Of a stretch of DNA of 64,000 nucleotides, positions 30,003 through 38,992 are shown piece by piece. The notes beneath the pieces are model-generated. The model saw nothing but the letters and a program-made list of their open reading frames with translations. It did not search any database and was not told the DNA's origin. Origin of the DNA: VRUE01 sp963695835 (GTDB lineage: Bacteria; Actinomycetota; Thermoleophilia; Solirubrobacterales; 70-9); the NCBI GenBank assembly GCA_963695835.1, contig CAVOHR010000001.1:744001-808000 (forward strand). The letters are read 5' to 3'. Both the position numbers and the translations under genes were made by a program. Numbering within the stretch: position 1 is the first letter of the stretch; every line of letters begins with the position of its first letter.

Positions 30003-30206
30003 AGACCGCGAGCTTATCCGCGAGGGCCCGCTCTCAGCGGGCGTCCCACCGGCCTTGCCGCCTCCTTTGCCGGCATCCCGCGCTGCGAAGGGCAGGCCGC
30101 CGTGACGGGAGCCTGCCCCGCGGCCTCGCGGGTAGGCCGGGTCGTGGCAGCGGTCGGCCCCGGCGGTCGAATGCTCTTTGACCTCTGGCCCGCCTATCCT
30201 CACTGT

Positions 30207-30653
30207 GTGACTTCCCCGTTAGACGTTGTCCTCTCCGGCGCCGCGCTTTCCGAACGCGAGCGCCGCATCGTCGAGCGCTTGGTCGGGGCCCTGCGTGCGG
30301 AGCTCGGGGCCGACTTGCTCGCCGTCTGGCTCTACGGCTCGCGGGCCCGCGGCGAGGCCGATCCCTCGGAGACCGATCCCGATCGCCGCTCGGACGTGGA
30401 CCTGATCGCGATCGTCGATCCGGCTCGCGACGCCACCGAGATCGGCTGGGATTTCGCGCCGCGCCTCGAAGCGATCGTCGACCGCGAGGGCGACAGCCCC
30501 GTGTACTACTCGTTGCGCGTCTACGATGCCGAGCACCTACGCGAACGTCGATGGATCCGCTCCTTCTTCTTCCAGGAGGTCGACCGCGACAAGCTCGTCC
30601 TTCACGGCACCGCACTTGCCGAGCGCAAGGCGACCGAGCGCAAGGCAGCGTGA
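30207..30653 (+). CDS. Nucleotidyltransferase-domain protein
   Basis: 148 residues. The motif VWLYGSRARGEADPS, then DRRSDVDLIAIVD, is the GSxxRG/DxD pattern of small pol-beta nucleotidyltransferases. It is larger than a minimal MNT, and the C-terminal half (PVYYSLRVYDAEHL) is a predicted alpha/beta tail. The GTG at 30207 lies only six bases after TATCCT, a possible -10, so the transcript may be leaderless. Its stop overlaps the start of the VapB-like gene. Confidence 0.65.
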   Translation: MTSPLDVVLSGAALSERERRIVERLVGALRAELGADLLAVWLYGSRARGEADPSETDPDRRSDVDLIAIVDPARDATEIGWDFAPRLEAIVDREGDSPVYYSLRVYDAEHLRERRWIRSFFFQEVDRDKLVLHGTALAERKATERKAA

Positions 30654-30928
30654 GCCCGCGCTCCGAAGAGTTCTTGGACCAGGCCCGCGACCGCCTGGCG
30701 ATCTCCCGCGTCCCCGACGACGTCTACCGGGTCGCCAGGGTCCGCGCCGCCGAAGAGGGCAGCTCGCTCAGCGCCCTCGTCGCCGGCTACCTGCGCTCGC
30801 TCGGCGGGGGGCAGGCGGAGCTCTCCCGCCTCGAGGCGAAGCAGAGCGACGTCCTCGGCGAGATCGACCGCTTCAGGGCTCGCGATCGGCTCGACCGCGA
30901 GCAGCTCCACCGGCGTGCGGTTCGCTGA
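30650..30928 (+). CDS. VapB-like ribbon-helix-helix antitoxin
   Basis: 92 residues. ISRVPDDVYRVARVRAAEEG followed by SSLSALVAGYLRSL is the ribbon-helix-helix DNA-binding pattern of FitA/VapB antitoxins; the rest is a charged tail that should wrap the toxin. The GTG overlaps the NTase stop, and its end overlaps the vapC start by 14 nt, the standard coupling of such pairs. Confidence 0.75.
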   Translation: MSPRSEEFLDQARDRLAISRVPDDVYRVARVRAAEEGSSLSALVAGYLRSLGGGQAELSRLEAKQSDVLGEIDRFRARDRLDREQLHRRAVR

Positions 30929-31322
30929 CACCAACATCCTCCTCTACGCGGTCTCCCGCGACCCGGAGGAGCGGCACAAGGCAGAGCGCGCCCGCGGCAT
31001 CCTGGCCGAGCGGGATCTGGCGCTCTCGGTCCAGGTGCTGCAGGAGTTCTACGTCCAGGCGACCCGCGAGGGCCGCCCCGACCCGCTCACCCACGAGCAG
31101 GCGACGAAGCTGGTCGAGTCCTTCCTGCGCTTCCCGCTGGCGGTCGTGACGCGCGAGACGATGCTCGCCGCGATGGCGACGCGCCACCGCTTCCGCATCT
31201 CCTGCTGGGATGCCGCGATCCTCGAGGCGGCCCGCTCGCTCGGCTGCGACACGGTCCTCTCCGAGGATCTGAGCGACGGCCAAGACTATGCCGGGGTGCG
31301 GGTGGAGAACCCGTTCCGGTAG
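30915..31322 (+). CDS. vapC: VapC-family PIN-domain toxin
   Basis: 135 residues. The acidic PIN residues are visible in RFADTNILLYAV, VQVLQEFYVQATR, SCWDAAILEAA and TVLSEDLSDGQ, forming a Mg-dependent RNase site (usually aimed at tRNA or rRNA). The start is GTG at 30915, inside the antitoxin gene. The pair is complete and probably active, with autoregulation by the RHH protein. Confidence 0.85.
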   Translation: MRFADTNILLYAVSRDPEERHKAERARGILAERDLALSVQVLQEFYVQATREGRPDPLTHEQATKLVESFLRFPLAVVTRETMLAAMATRHRFRISCWDAAILEAARSLGCDTVLSEDLSDGQDYAGVRVENPFR

Positions 31323-31371
31323 GGGCCGTGGCCCGCTGCCGGCGACGTTCCGGCCGGAGGTCGAGAGGACG

Positions 31372-31390
31372 GCCGCTCGGCCCGAGCGGC
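31372..31390. terminator. Hairpin between convergent genes
   Basis: GCCGCTCG (31372-31379) and CGAGCGGC (31383-31390) pair perfectly around 3 nt, between the vapC end and the end of the convergent membrane-protein gene. It can terminate in both directions. Confidence 0.45.
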
Positions 31391-31392
31391 GA

Positions 31393-31734
31393 TCAGCGCG
31401 GCACGCCGGCGAACGGGCGCGGCAGCCGCGCGCAGAGCGCCGCGAAGATGCCGATCGCGATCAGGGCGCCCAGCCAGTGCAGGCCGACGATCACGAAGAG
31501 CGCGCTGACGACGCCGGCCAGCACCGCCCGGACCAGCACCGGCGCGACCGGCAGTCCGACGACCCGGCCGGTGACCCAGGCGCAGAGCATCCAGGCCAGC
31601 GGGCCGACCAGCCAGCCCCAGCTTTCAAAGAAGCTGTGGGAGAAGACGATCACGAGCACGATCGAAAGGACGAACACCGCCAGGACCTGCACCACGGCCA
31701 CGCGCCAGAGGATCGCCGAATCCATGCCCTCCAT
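31393..31734 (-). CDS. Small integral membrane protein (four helices)
   Basis: 113 residues with four hydrophobic segments: VAVVQVLAVFVLSIVLVIVF, WGWLVGPLAWMLCAWVTG, VLVRAVLAGVVSALFVIVGL and LGALIAIGIFAALCARL. No family is recognised. ATGs at 31734 and 31725 are both possible; longer versions read antisense through tRNA-Val and are artefacts. It is divergent from tRNA-Val, 50 nt away. Confidence 0.65.
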   Translation of the reverse strand: MEGMDSAILWRVAVVQVLAVFVLSIVLVIVFSHSFFESWGWLVGPLAWMLCAWVTGRVVGLPVAPVLVRAVLAGVVSALFVIVGLHWLGALIAIGIFAALCARLPRPFAGVPR

Positions 31735-31784
31735 TCTCCCAATCCGGCCGCCGGGCCGCCCAGGCGCCATAATCGAGATCTCCC

Positions 31785-31857
31785 GGGCGGTTAGCTCAGT
31801 TGGGAGAGCACCTGCCTTACAAGCAGGGGGTCGGCGGTTCGAGCCCGTCACCGCCCA
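31785..31857 (+). tRNA. tRNA-Val(TAC)
   Basis: A complete 73-nt cloverleaf: acceptor GGGCGGT/ACCGCCC, D-stem GCTC/GAGC, anticodon stem CCTGC/GCAGG with loop CTTACAA (anticodon TAC), T-loop TTCGAGC and discriminator A; no CCA. Its 3' part is repeated at 34859-34904, so it was used as an integration site. Confidence 0.95.
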
Positions 31858-31914
31858 TCTGCCGAAGTTGGCCCCCGTGCTAGTATTGTCCGACAGAATA
31901 GTTAGCCTGCTCGC

Positions 31915-32217
31915 GTGAAACTGAAGTGGGCTCGTGCCGCGACCAAGCATCGGATATCCCGTGAACGCTCTCGCTATGTCATCGAGCATTGCGGTCTGCG
32001 CTTCGAGGAGAAGCCGACCGCCGACGCGCCGGCTGGCGCCAGCACGCGGCTTGTCTTCCTCGGCGACGATGCGCAGGGAACCGCGCTGGAGGTGATGGCG
32101 GTCGAGCTAGAGGACGGAAGCCTGCTGGTGATACACGCGATGCCGCTGCGTGATCGCTACCGGAAGCAATACGAGGAGGTGAAGAATGGCGATGCTCAAG
32201 AAGAATCCAAGGACTAA
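31915..32217 (+). CDS. Putative toxin of a BrnT-like toxin-antitoxin pair
   Basis: 100 residues. The pattern KWARAATKHRISRERSRYVI, RLVFLGDDAQGTALEVMAVE, LLVIHAMPLRDRYRKQYEE resembles compact BrnT/RelE-fold ribonuclease toxins: a start with a basic A[TR]KHxIS motif and a closing HAM..RxxYR..Y. The GTG at 31915 begins 57 nt after tRNA-Val, so it is the first gene of the island. It overlaps the RHH gene by 32 nt, as toxin-first pairs do. Confidence 0.6.
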   Translation: MKLKWARAATKHRISRERSRYVIEHCGLRFEEKPTADAPAGASTRLVFLGDDAQGTALEVMAVELEDGSLLVIHAMPLRDRYRKQYEEVKNGDAQEESKD

Positions 32218-32467
32218 GGCCGGAGAGGAAATCACTCCCGAGATCGCCGCCGCCCTTGCGGCGGAGGCAGAGCGCGGCTATGACCTGTCGAAGGCGAAGC
32301 GCCGCCGGGTCGGCCGGCCTTCGCTGGCAGGCCAGGGCACCTCTCCTCGGATGAGCTTTCGCACCACCCCGGATCTATACCGGGCCGCGCAGAAGCGCGC
32401 CAAGAAAGAAGGGCGGTCCGTGAGCGACCTCGCCCGCGAGGCCGTGGCCCGCTTCGTGAAGTCTTAG
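32186..32467 (+). CDS. Ribbon-helix-helix (CopG-like) antitoxin
   Basis: 93 residues. The C-terminus RMSFRTTPDLYRAAQKRAKK followed by EGRSVSDLAREAVARFV is a ribbon-helix-helix domain; the N-terminal part (EITPEIAAALAAEAERGYDL) is the segment expected to bind the toxin. Translation starts inside the upstream toxin gene. A hairpin follows the stop. Confidence 0.7.
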   Translation: MAMLKKNPRTKAGEEITPEIAAALAAEAERGYDLSKAKRRRVGRPSLAGQGTSPRMSFRTTPDLYRAAQKRAKKEGRSVSDLAREAVARFVKS

Positions 32468-32829
32468 ACGCGAGCGGCGACAAACACCGAGTGGGTGTTG
32501 TCAGGTGTCTACTGCACGAACGCCGCCAGGGCGACCCCCGCCTCAGCCGTGCTCCACGGCTCGAAGCGAAGCGTCCAACCGCCGTCCAGCTCCTGACGCA
32601 GCGAGCACTACGCCCCGCTTGAGCCTTCGGCATGCCGCTCGGCCCGCTCGTATGGCCACCCCGCCCGTCGGTCAGGCAGCCTCAGGAAGCCGGCTTGCCT
32701 GCTGGCAGGCGCGCATCGTGGAGAACTCCTCAAGCGAAACGACTACGGCCCGCATTTGCCCATGCTGCGGGAAGAATGCGCAACCGAGGAGGCGTGAATG
32801 GCGGATCGCCGGTCAGGTAAGGGCCCCTC
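32468..32829. other. Non-coding stretch with terminator-like hairpin
   Basis: GACAAACACC (32479-32488) pairs with GGTGTTGTC (32494-32502) with one bulged A, a likely terminator after the antitoxin. The rest shows no frame with recognisable protein features; AGGAGG at 32786 precedes an ATG whose frame only overlaps the next gene out of phase. Confidence 0.45.
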
Positions 32830-32928
32830 GTGCCCGACGAGGGTGGCGGCAAGCAGCCGCGCAGCCGCACGAAAAAAGGCAACTGGCGCAAGAAGCGCAG
32901 CGATGCCGGGAAACGGCACAAGCGATAA
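32830..32928 (+). CDS. Possible 32-residue basic peptide
   Basis: From GTG 32830 the frame reads a Lys/Arg-rich peptide ending TKKGNWRKKRSDAGKRHKR, then TAA. No good ribosome site precedes it. It is 29 nt upstream of the GRDP-like gene. It could be a real small basic protein or chance. Confidence 0.25.
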   Translation: MPDEGGGKQPRSRTKKGNWRKKRSDAGKRHKR

Positions 32929-32957
32929 CACGATCGAATCTTCAAAGGAGGCCCAGC

Positions 32958-33422
32958 ATGACCCTTATGACAATCGGTGCCCCAGCGGCAGACGAGGCGT
33001 TCGCCTCTCTCGACGTCTCGCTCGACCTGAGCGACGTCCGGATGAAGCTAGCCGACGCCGACGAGGGCCCCGGCCTCAACGAGGCGCAGATCGACCTGAT
33101 GGAGGGCGAGTACCGCAAGTTCCTCGCCCTCCAGCTCGCCCATCCCGAGGCGACGATCGTCCCCTGCAAGATCGTCGACGAGATCTGGCACCGCCATATC
33201 CTTGATACGGCCGCTTACCGCCGCGACTGCGAGGCGATCTTCGGCCGCTTCGTTGACCACTACCCCTACTTCGGCATGCGCAGCGAGGCCGAAGCGGAGG
33301 AACTGAACGACGCTTACGTCGGGACCCTCGGTCTCTACCGTGACGCCTTCGGCGAGCCGCCGCCCGATACTTGGGTCTCCGAGGACCCGGCTCGCTGCCG
33401 TAAGCCAACGTGCCGCAGATGA
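32958..33422 (+). CDS. GRDP-like small protein
   Basis: 154 residues. The key segment is IVDEIWHRHILDTAAYRRDC, then EAIFGRFVDHYPYFG, the W-H-x-H ... C ... HxPYF pattern of the glycine-rich domain protein-like family (PF07173), here without Gly-rich repeats. The conserved His/Cys suggest metal binding; the bacterial function is unknown. AAAGGAGG six bases before the ATG is a strong ribosome site, which fixes the start at 32958. Confidence 0.6.
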   Translation: MTLMTIGAPAADEAFASLDVSLDLSDVRMKLADADEGPGLNEAQIDLMEGEYRKFLALQLAHPEATIVPCKIVDEIWHRHILDTAAYRRDCEAIFGRFVDHYPYFGMRSEAEAEELNDAYVGTLGLYRDAFGEPPPDTWVSEDPARCRKPTCRR

Positions 33423-33646
33423 GCTGCCGCTGATCGTCGCCGGCGTCGAATTACGCTGGCGTCCTCGCGCCGATTCCTGGGGGTCGATGAGGCCAGCCTG
33501 GTCCTACGACCGGGCGATGCGGAACATCGTGGCGGCGGGTCCTGGCAGCGGGGAGAGCTGCCGCAACGTCCTCGATGCGCCTCCGAGAACTTCGACTGGA
33601 CCAGCTGCGCCGTTCACGCCAGCTGAGCCGTCGTCATCGCGGTTGG

Positions 33647-33666
33647 GCACTCGGCCATACGAGTGC
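33647..33666. repeat. Island inverted repeat, copy 1
   Basis: GCACTCG (33647-33653) and CGAGTGC (33660-33666) pair perfectly. It begins within TTGGGCACTCGGCC (33643-33656), which recurs exactly at 34715-34728. Confidence 0.55.
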
Positions 33667-33738
33667 AGCCATTAGGGCATTGCTTGAGCCAATCGCTAAC
33701 GACTCCGACTACGCTTCCGATAAAAGCTACAAGTCAAA

Positions 33739-33791
33739 TAGCAATTACAGAACCGCTAATTGCTACGATTAGGAAAGCGATTACGGAACCG
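33739..33791 (+). promoter_or_regulatory. Palindrome plus direct repeats upstream of the HTH gene
   Basis: TAGCAATTA (33739-33747) and TAATTGCTA (33757-33765) are perfect complements 9 nt apart. ATTACAGAACCG (33744-33755) recurs as ATTACGGAACCG (33780-33791), 36 nt away. The array ends 14 nt before the HTH start and is a likely autoregulatory operator, or an iteron-like site. Confidence 0.45.
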
Positions 33792-33804
33792 GATAGGAGC
33801 ACCG

Positions 33805-34077
33805 ATGGCTGTAGCAGCACCGCCTCGCCCCTCGACGATCACGATCAAGGACGCAGCCAAGAGGCTGGGGGTCCACGAGAACACGATCCGCAACTGGATC
33901 GACCGTCAGATCCTGGGCTCCTACCGCTTGCCGAGCGGACAGCGGCGGCTGCCGCTCTCTGAGGTCGACCGCGTCGAGGAGGAGATCTTTGGCGTCCCGA
34001 CGTCTCTTCCCGAGGTCGAGACGACCAAGGCGCCGCAGGCCAAGGCGGCCGAGCCGCTCACCGGCAAGCTTCCCTAG
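33805..34077 (+). CDS. Helix-turn-helix (MerR/excisionase-like) protein
   Basis: 90 residues. STITIKDAAKRLGVHENTIR followed by NWIDRQILGSYRLPSGQRRL is the winged HTH of the MerR/Xis superfamily, followed by a Glu/Lys-rich tail. GGATAGGAG lies 7 nt before the ATG at 33805. In an island with no integrase it may be a leftover excisionase or a cargo regulator. Confidence 0.7.
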   Translation: MAVAAPPRPSTITIKDAAKRLGVHENTIRNWIDRQILGSYRLPSGQRRLPLSEVDRVEEEIFGVPTSLPEVETTKAPQAKAAEPLTGKLP

Positions 34078-34124
34078 CCTCGGGCGGTGGATGGTCGCCG
34101 TTGGTGGGCATATATTGGCCCGCC

Positions 34125-34583
34125 ATGCCACCGATCGACCCCACCGAGTACTACGCCGAGCGCAATGTCGAGCACTCCGCGCAGGGCGACATTCACCTCG
34201 ACCTTTCATTCGCCGTGGCAACCGTGGCTGGAGAGGACGCGCCCCCGCGGGGGGGAGCCCGCAAGCGCCCAGGCGACGAGGATGGCGACGCCATTCGCCC
34301 TCCGCTGCTGGCGCCGGGGATCGTATGCAGCTACACCTGCGGCTTCACGGCCCAGCCGCCAGGCCAGCGGGGCTACTCCCATCCCTTCCGCCTCGTGGCA
34401 CCGATCATGAGCCTCACCGCCTTGAAGGCGCTCGGCGTCAAGGCAAACGAGTTGCGCAAGCTGAAGGACTCAGGCTTCCTGCAGGGCTTGATGTATCTGC
34501 CTCAGACCGATCGGCTGCGACTCGATGAGCCGGTCGATGACGAGGAGTTCGAAGGCGCTGCGGGCACCCGATTTGTCAGATAG
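34125..34583 (+). CDS. Hypothetical protein of island 1
   Basis: About 152 residues, not recognised. The C-terminal half contains IMSLTALKALGVKANELRKL and LQGLMYLPQTDRLRLDEP; the middle is Arg/Asp-rich and disordered. A second in-frame ATG at 34101 would add eight residues. It lies 48 nt after the HTH gene on the same strand. Codon use is more AT-tolerant than in the core genes. Confidence 0.5.
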   Translation: MPPIDPTEYYAERNVEHSAQGDIHLDLSFAVATVAGEDAPPRGGARKRPGDEDGDAIRPPLLAPGIVCSYTCGFTAQPPGQRGYSHPFRLVAPIMSLTALKALGVKANELRKLKDSGFLQGLMYLPQTDRLRLDEPVDDEEFEGAAGTRFVR

Positions 34584-34716
34584 CTGGAGCGGATAGCACC
34601 GAAGGCGGCCAGTCGCAAAAGCACAGGGCGTTTTCGCAGAAATCACGAAATCTGCCTATACAAACCAGGGGGCTATGCGCCAGGCACGCACTACGTCGAT
34701 CCTCGGCAGCGCGTTT

Positions 34717-34739
34717 GGGCACTCGGCCCAGGAGTGCCC
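34717..34739. repeat. Island inverted repeat, copy 2
   Basis: GGGCACTC (34717-34724) and GAGTGCCC (34732-34739) pair perfectly. It lies 142 nt before the att copy. The following bases align with those after the similar repeat at 50126 in island 2. Confidence 0.6.
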
Positions 34740-34858
34740 GAAACGGGCCAAATCGGCGCATATCCCCGCGCATTCGGCCCGAACCGCAGTCCCGGCCCAC
34801 CGCACGAATCCCCTGCACACAGGCCGATTCCAGCCGCCCTTCTAGAATCCACCAGAGC

Positions 34859-34904
34859 GCCTTACAAGCAGGAGGTCACTGGTTCGAGCCCGTCACCGCC
34901 CATC
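34859..34904 (+). repeat. attR-like copy of the tRNA-Val 3' end
   Basis: It matches 31814-31859 (anticodon loop through acceptor end) with four mismatches, at 34873 and 34878-34880. The 5' half of the tRNA is absent, so it is an attachment-site scar, not a gene. Confidence 0.8.
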
Positions 34905-34965
34905 GCCGGAACGCCCCCGGGCGCCGGCGAGGCTCTTGTCGTTCGGGCCTCGCTAGCCTTGCCCG

Positions 34966-35766
34966 GTGGCCGATCCCGCTCTTGCTTCCGAGGAGCACCC
35001 GGGTCTCACGCCGGCGATCGAGCGGGCGCTGGGACTTTTCGAGGCGCCCCTGCGGCCCGGGGAGGTGGACGTCGCGCACGGCTATCTCGACCTGCTGGGG
35101 CGGCGAGACCCCACGGGGTCGCACCCCGGCCAGCGACTGATGCTCAGCCGGGCGCTGCCGCTGATCTACCAGCGCTTCTGGCGGCCGCTCGGCGCGCGCC
35201 TGCTGATGGGGCTGACCGGGCCGGGCACCGCCGAGGAGCACCGGATCGCGCTGGAGGCGCTGTCGGTCGCGCCCGGCGATCGGGTGCTCGACGTCGCCTG
35301 CGGTCCCGGCAACTTCACCCGCGACTTCGCCGCCGCGGCAGGTGAGGGACTCGTCGTCGGCCTCGATGCCTCGGAGTCGATGCTGGCCACCGCCGTGCGC
35401 GAGACCGGCGCCGCCGGCGTCGCCTACCTGCGGGGCGACGCCTCGGCGCTGCCCTTCCGCGACGGCAGCTTCGATGCCGTCTGCTGCTTCGCCGCCCTCT
35501 ACCTGATCGAGGATCCGATGCGAGCGGTCGAGGAGATCGTCCGCGTGCTCGCCCCGGGCGGCCGGGTGGCGCTGCTCACCAGCTGCAACAGGGGACTCCT
35601 GCCCGCCCGCGCGACCAACGCGGTCGTGCGCGGGCTGACCGGCGTACGGATCTTCGGGCGCGAGGAGCTGACCGGCGCGCTGCACGGCGCCGGCCTGGTC
35701 GACGTCGAGCAGCGGGTGGCCGGCCTCGGGCAGTTCGTCTCGGGGCGCAGGCCGGGGGTGGCCTAG
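34966..35766 (+). CDS. Class I SAM-dependent methyltransferase
   Basis: 266 residues. The SAM motif is VLDVACGPGNFTRDFAA, then VVGLDASESMLATAV, LRGDASALPFRDGSFDAVCC and the post-motif VLAPGGRVALLTSC, of the Methyltransf_11 type. A helical N-terminal extension of about 85 residues is present. The substrate is unknown. GTG start. It is followed with no gap by the SRPBCC gene. Confidence 0.8.
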   Translation: MADPALASEEHPGLTPAIERALGLFEAPLRPGEVDVAHGYLDLLGRRDPTGSHPGQRLMLSRALPLIYQRFWRPLGARLLMGLTGPGTAEEHRIALEALSVAPGDRVLDVACGPGNFTRDFAAAAGEGLVVGLDASESMLATAVRETGAAGVAYLRGDASALPFRDGSFDAVCCFAALYLIEDPMRAVEEIVRVLAPGGRVALLTSCNRGLLPARATNAVVRGLTGVRIFGREELTGALHGAGLVDVEQRVAGLGQFVSGRRPGVA

Positions 35767-36216
35767 ATGGCGCACATGGGCGGCGCCGCCAGCGCCGAGA
35801 TCGACGCGCCGATCGCCGAGGTCTGGGCGCTGGTGGAGGACGTGACGATCGCGCCGGACTGGCAGGGCGGCCTGGTCGCGATCACGCCGCTCGACCGCGA
35901 CCCCGAGGGGCGCCCGACCCTGGTCGAGAGCGAGAGCGACGTCAAGGTGAGGCGGGTCAAGACGCGGGTGCGGTTCCGCTACGAGCCCCCCACGCGGCTT
36001 TCCTGGACGCAGGAGAAGGGCGACCTCAAGTCGGTCGAGGGATCCTGGACGCTGGAGGATCTCGGCGGGGAGCGGACGCGAGCGACCTACGCGCTCGACA
36101 GCGACCCGGGGCGGGTGCTCGGGATGCTGCTCCGCGGGCCGGTCGAAGCCGCCGTCGTGGCGATGCTGGTCAACGCCCGCCCGGGCGAGCTGAAGGCGCG
36201 CGTCGAGGGCAGCTGA
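35767..36216 (+). CDS. SRPBCC/polyketide cyclase-like ligand-binding protein
   Basis: 149 residues with the START-like pattern: AEIDAPIAEVWALVEDVTIA, then beta strands (RFRYEPPTRLSWTQEKGDLK, GSWTLEDLGGERTRATYAL) and a C-terminal long helix. Such proteins bind hydrophobic ligands. The ATG follows the methyltransferase stop directly, so the two are one transcription unit. Confidence 0.75.
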   Translation: MAHMGGAASAEIDAPIAEVWALVEDVTIAPDWQGGLVAITPLDRDPEGRPTLVESESDVKVRRVKTRVRFRYEPPTRLSWTQEKGDLKSVEGSWTLEDLGGERTRATYALDSDPGRVLGMLLRGPVEAAVVAMLVNARPGELKARVEGS

Positions 36217-36270
36217 CCCCGAGGCCGGAGCGTGGCGCGGCGGCGGCTACTCGGGAAGCCGGCCGCCCCG

Positions 36271-36561
36271 TCAGTCGCGCCGCGAGAGCCGCGCGCGCAG
36301 CCGCCGCCACGGCGAGGGCGGCCGAGGCTGGGTGCGGCGCCACTCTTCCTCGCTGGGCAGGCGGCCGGCCTTGCGCGCGGCGAGCACGCAGGCGGTATGG
36401 GCGTGGCGGCGGCGTTCCATGTCGCCCTCGGGGGCGATCAGCACGTGCTCGCTCAGCGCCGGCAGGTGGTTGCCGCAGAGCGGGCAGCGGTAGGTCGCCG
36501 GCTTGCGGTTCTGCGCCGGCCGCATCGACCACCAGCGGACCTGCCGGCTCCTCGCGGCCAT
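36271..36561 (-). CDS. Small zinc-ribbon protein
   Basis: 96 residues. YRCPLCGNHLPALSEHVLIA and RRRHAHTACVLAARKAG provide a CxxC plus H/C set that can bind one zinc. The ends are very basic (WRRLRARLSRRD). The family is widespread in actinobacteria, but I know no assigned function. It lies 13 nt downstream of the FtsH-like gene on the same strand. Confidence 0.6.
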   Translation of the reverse strand: MAARSRQVRWWSMRPAQNRKPATYRCPLCGNHLPALSEHVLIAPEGDMERRRHAHTACVLAARKAGRLPSEEEWRRTQPRPPSPWRRLRARLSRRD

Positions 36562-36574
36562 CCTGCCCGCGATG

Positions 36575-38146
<1,572 letters not shown>

Positions 38147-38211
38147 CGGACCCCCCGGTCATCCGCCAGTCTGCGGGCAAAGGCCCGTTTCTCCAATCGC
38201 ACATACGTCCG

Positions 38212-38958
38212 CTAGGCGCGGACTACCTGGGAGCCGCCGACTATCGCCTCGGTGCCGTCGTCGCCGAAGACGATCCAGGCCTTGTTGCCGCCGTCGTAGT
38301 CGGGCGCCCAGAGCTTCAGCGTCGCCGGGCGGTCCCAGACGGTGCACTGCTCGTCGCTCACCTCGTCGAGGCCGCGCCAGATCCGCACGAACGGGTTCCC
38401 CTCCCACTCCTCGCCGATCGTCGTCGGCTCGCGGTGGCCGGGATGGACGCGGGTCTCGGGCGGCAGCTCCATCAACCGCATCACCGACGCCTTGAGATCG
38501 GCGAAGCCGCCGGCGCCGGGCGCCATCGTGCCGCCGACCGTGCCCTTGAAGAGGACGTCGGCGGTGAAGACGTCGCTGCCGTCGACGAGGAAGGCGAGGT
38601 GGCCGGCGGCGTGGCCGGGAGTGGAGATCGCCTCGATCTCGAGCCCGCCGGTGCTCAGCCTGCCGCCGTCCTCGATCGTCTCCGTCACCTCCTCGTCGAG
38701 CTCCGCCGCCGCGTCCGGGTGGGCGACCAGCGGCGGGCCGCCGAGCTGCTGCCGCGCCTCGGCCAGGCCGGCGACGTGGTCGCCGTGGGGATGGGTGACG
38801 AGGACGTGGGTGATCTCGATCCCGTCGCGCTCGGCGCGCTCCAGCAGCGGGTCGACCAGGTCGTTGCCGTCGATCAGCACGCCCTTGCCGCCCGGCCCCT
38901 CGGCGACGAGGTAGGCGTTCGACAGCCACATCGGGTTCTCGGTCCGCTCGACGATCAC
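38212..38958 (-). CDS. MBL-fold metallo-hydrolase
   Basis: 248 residues. The zinc motif is VTHPHGDHVAGL, followed by STPGHAAGHLAFLV, the Asp-containing DVFTADVLFKGTVG and VHPGHREPTTIG, matching glyoxalase II-like hydrolases. A C-terminal addition of about 50 residues (WDRPATLKLWAPDYDGGNKA) is unusual for the family. It follows the polysaccharide deacetylase gene by 34 nt. Confidence 0.8.
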   Translation of the reverse strand: MIVERTENPMWLSNAYLVAEGPGGKGVLIDGNDLVDPLLERAERDGIEITHVLVTHPHGDHVAGLAEARQQLGGPPLVAHPDAAAELDEEVTETIEDGGRLSTGGLEIEAISTPGHAAGHLAFLVDGSDVFTADVLFKGTVGGTMAPGAGGFADLKASVMRLMELPPETRVHPGHREPTTIGEEWEGNPFVRIWRGLDEVSDEQCTVWDRPATLKLWAPDYDGGNKAWIVFGDDGTEAIVGGSQVVRA

Positions 38959-38992
38959 CGGCGCCCCGAGTATGCCGGTTTCGCGATCTCCG

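Larger units (their letters stand above)
33423..33804. other. AT-richer non-coding region upstream of the HTH gene
   Basis: No gene is well supported. It contains the inverted repeat at 33647-33666 and the operator-like array at 33739-33791. A 65-codon frame (33575-33772, MRLRELRLDQLRRSRQLSRR at its start) exists but runs through the palindromes and has no clear ribosome site. Base composition is clearly lower in GC than the core genes. Confidence 0.4.
31858..34904. mobile_element. Genomic island 1, inserted at tRNA-Val
   Basis: The 3' 46 nt of the tRNA-Val region (31814-31859) recurs at 34859-34904 with 42 of 46 identities, flanking 3 kb of lower-GC, patchwork DNA. No integrase remains. Contents: a toxin-antitoxin pair, a GRDP-like protein, an HTH protein and a hypothetical protein. 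An inverted repeat near the right end is shared with island 2, so the two are probably the same class of element. Confidence 0.7.
34584..34965. other. Right end of island 1
   Basis: No gene. It holds the inverted repeat at 34717-34739 and the degenerate tRNA-Val 3' copy at 34859-34904; the following 60 bases lead into the methyltransferase gene. Confidence 0.5.

Noticed and set aside
30003..30203. 67-codon N-terminal extension of the thiolase-like protein
   Set aside because: Gly/Arg-rich, no similarity to thiolases, and the GTG at 30002 directly precedes the conserved start.
31735..31989. N-terminal extension of the membrane protein across tRNA-Val
   Set aside because: The extension (TGSNRRPPACKAGALPTELT) is antisense tRNA-Val, not protein.
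32505..32957. N-terminal extension of the GRDP-like protein through CPCCGKN
   Set aside because: The strong ribosome site AAAGGAGG fixes the start at 32958; the upstream frame has no ribosome site and low-complexity content.
33643..34739. CRISPR array in island 1
   Set aside because: The repeats are only two or three copies, unevenly spaced and palindromic; there are no cas genes.
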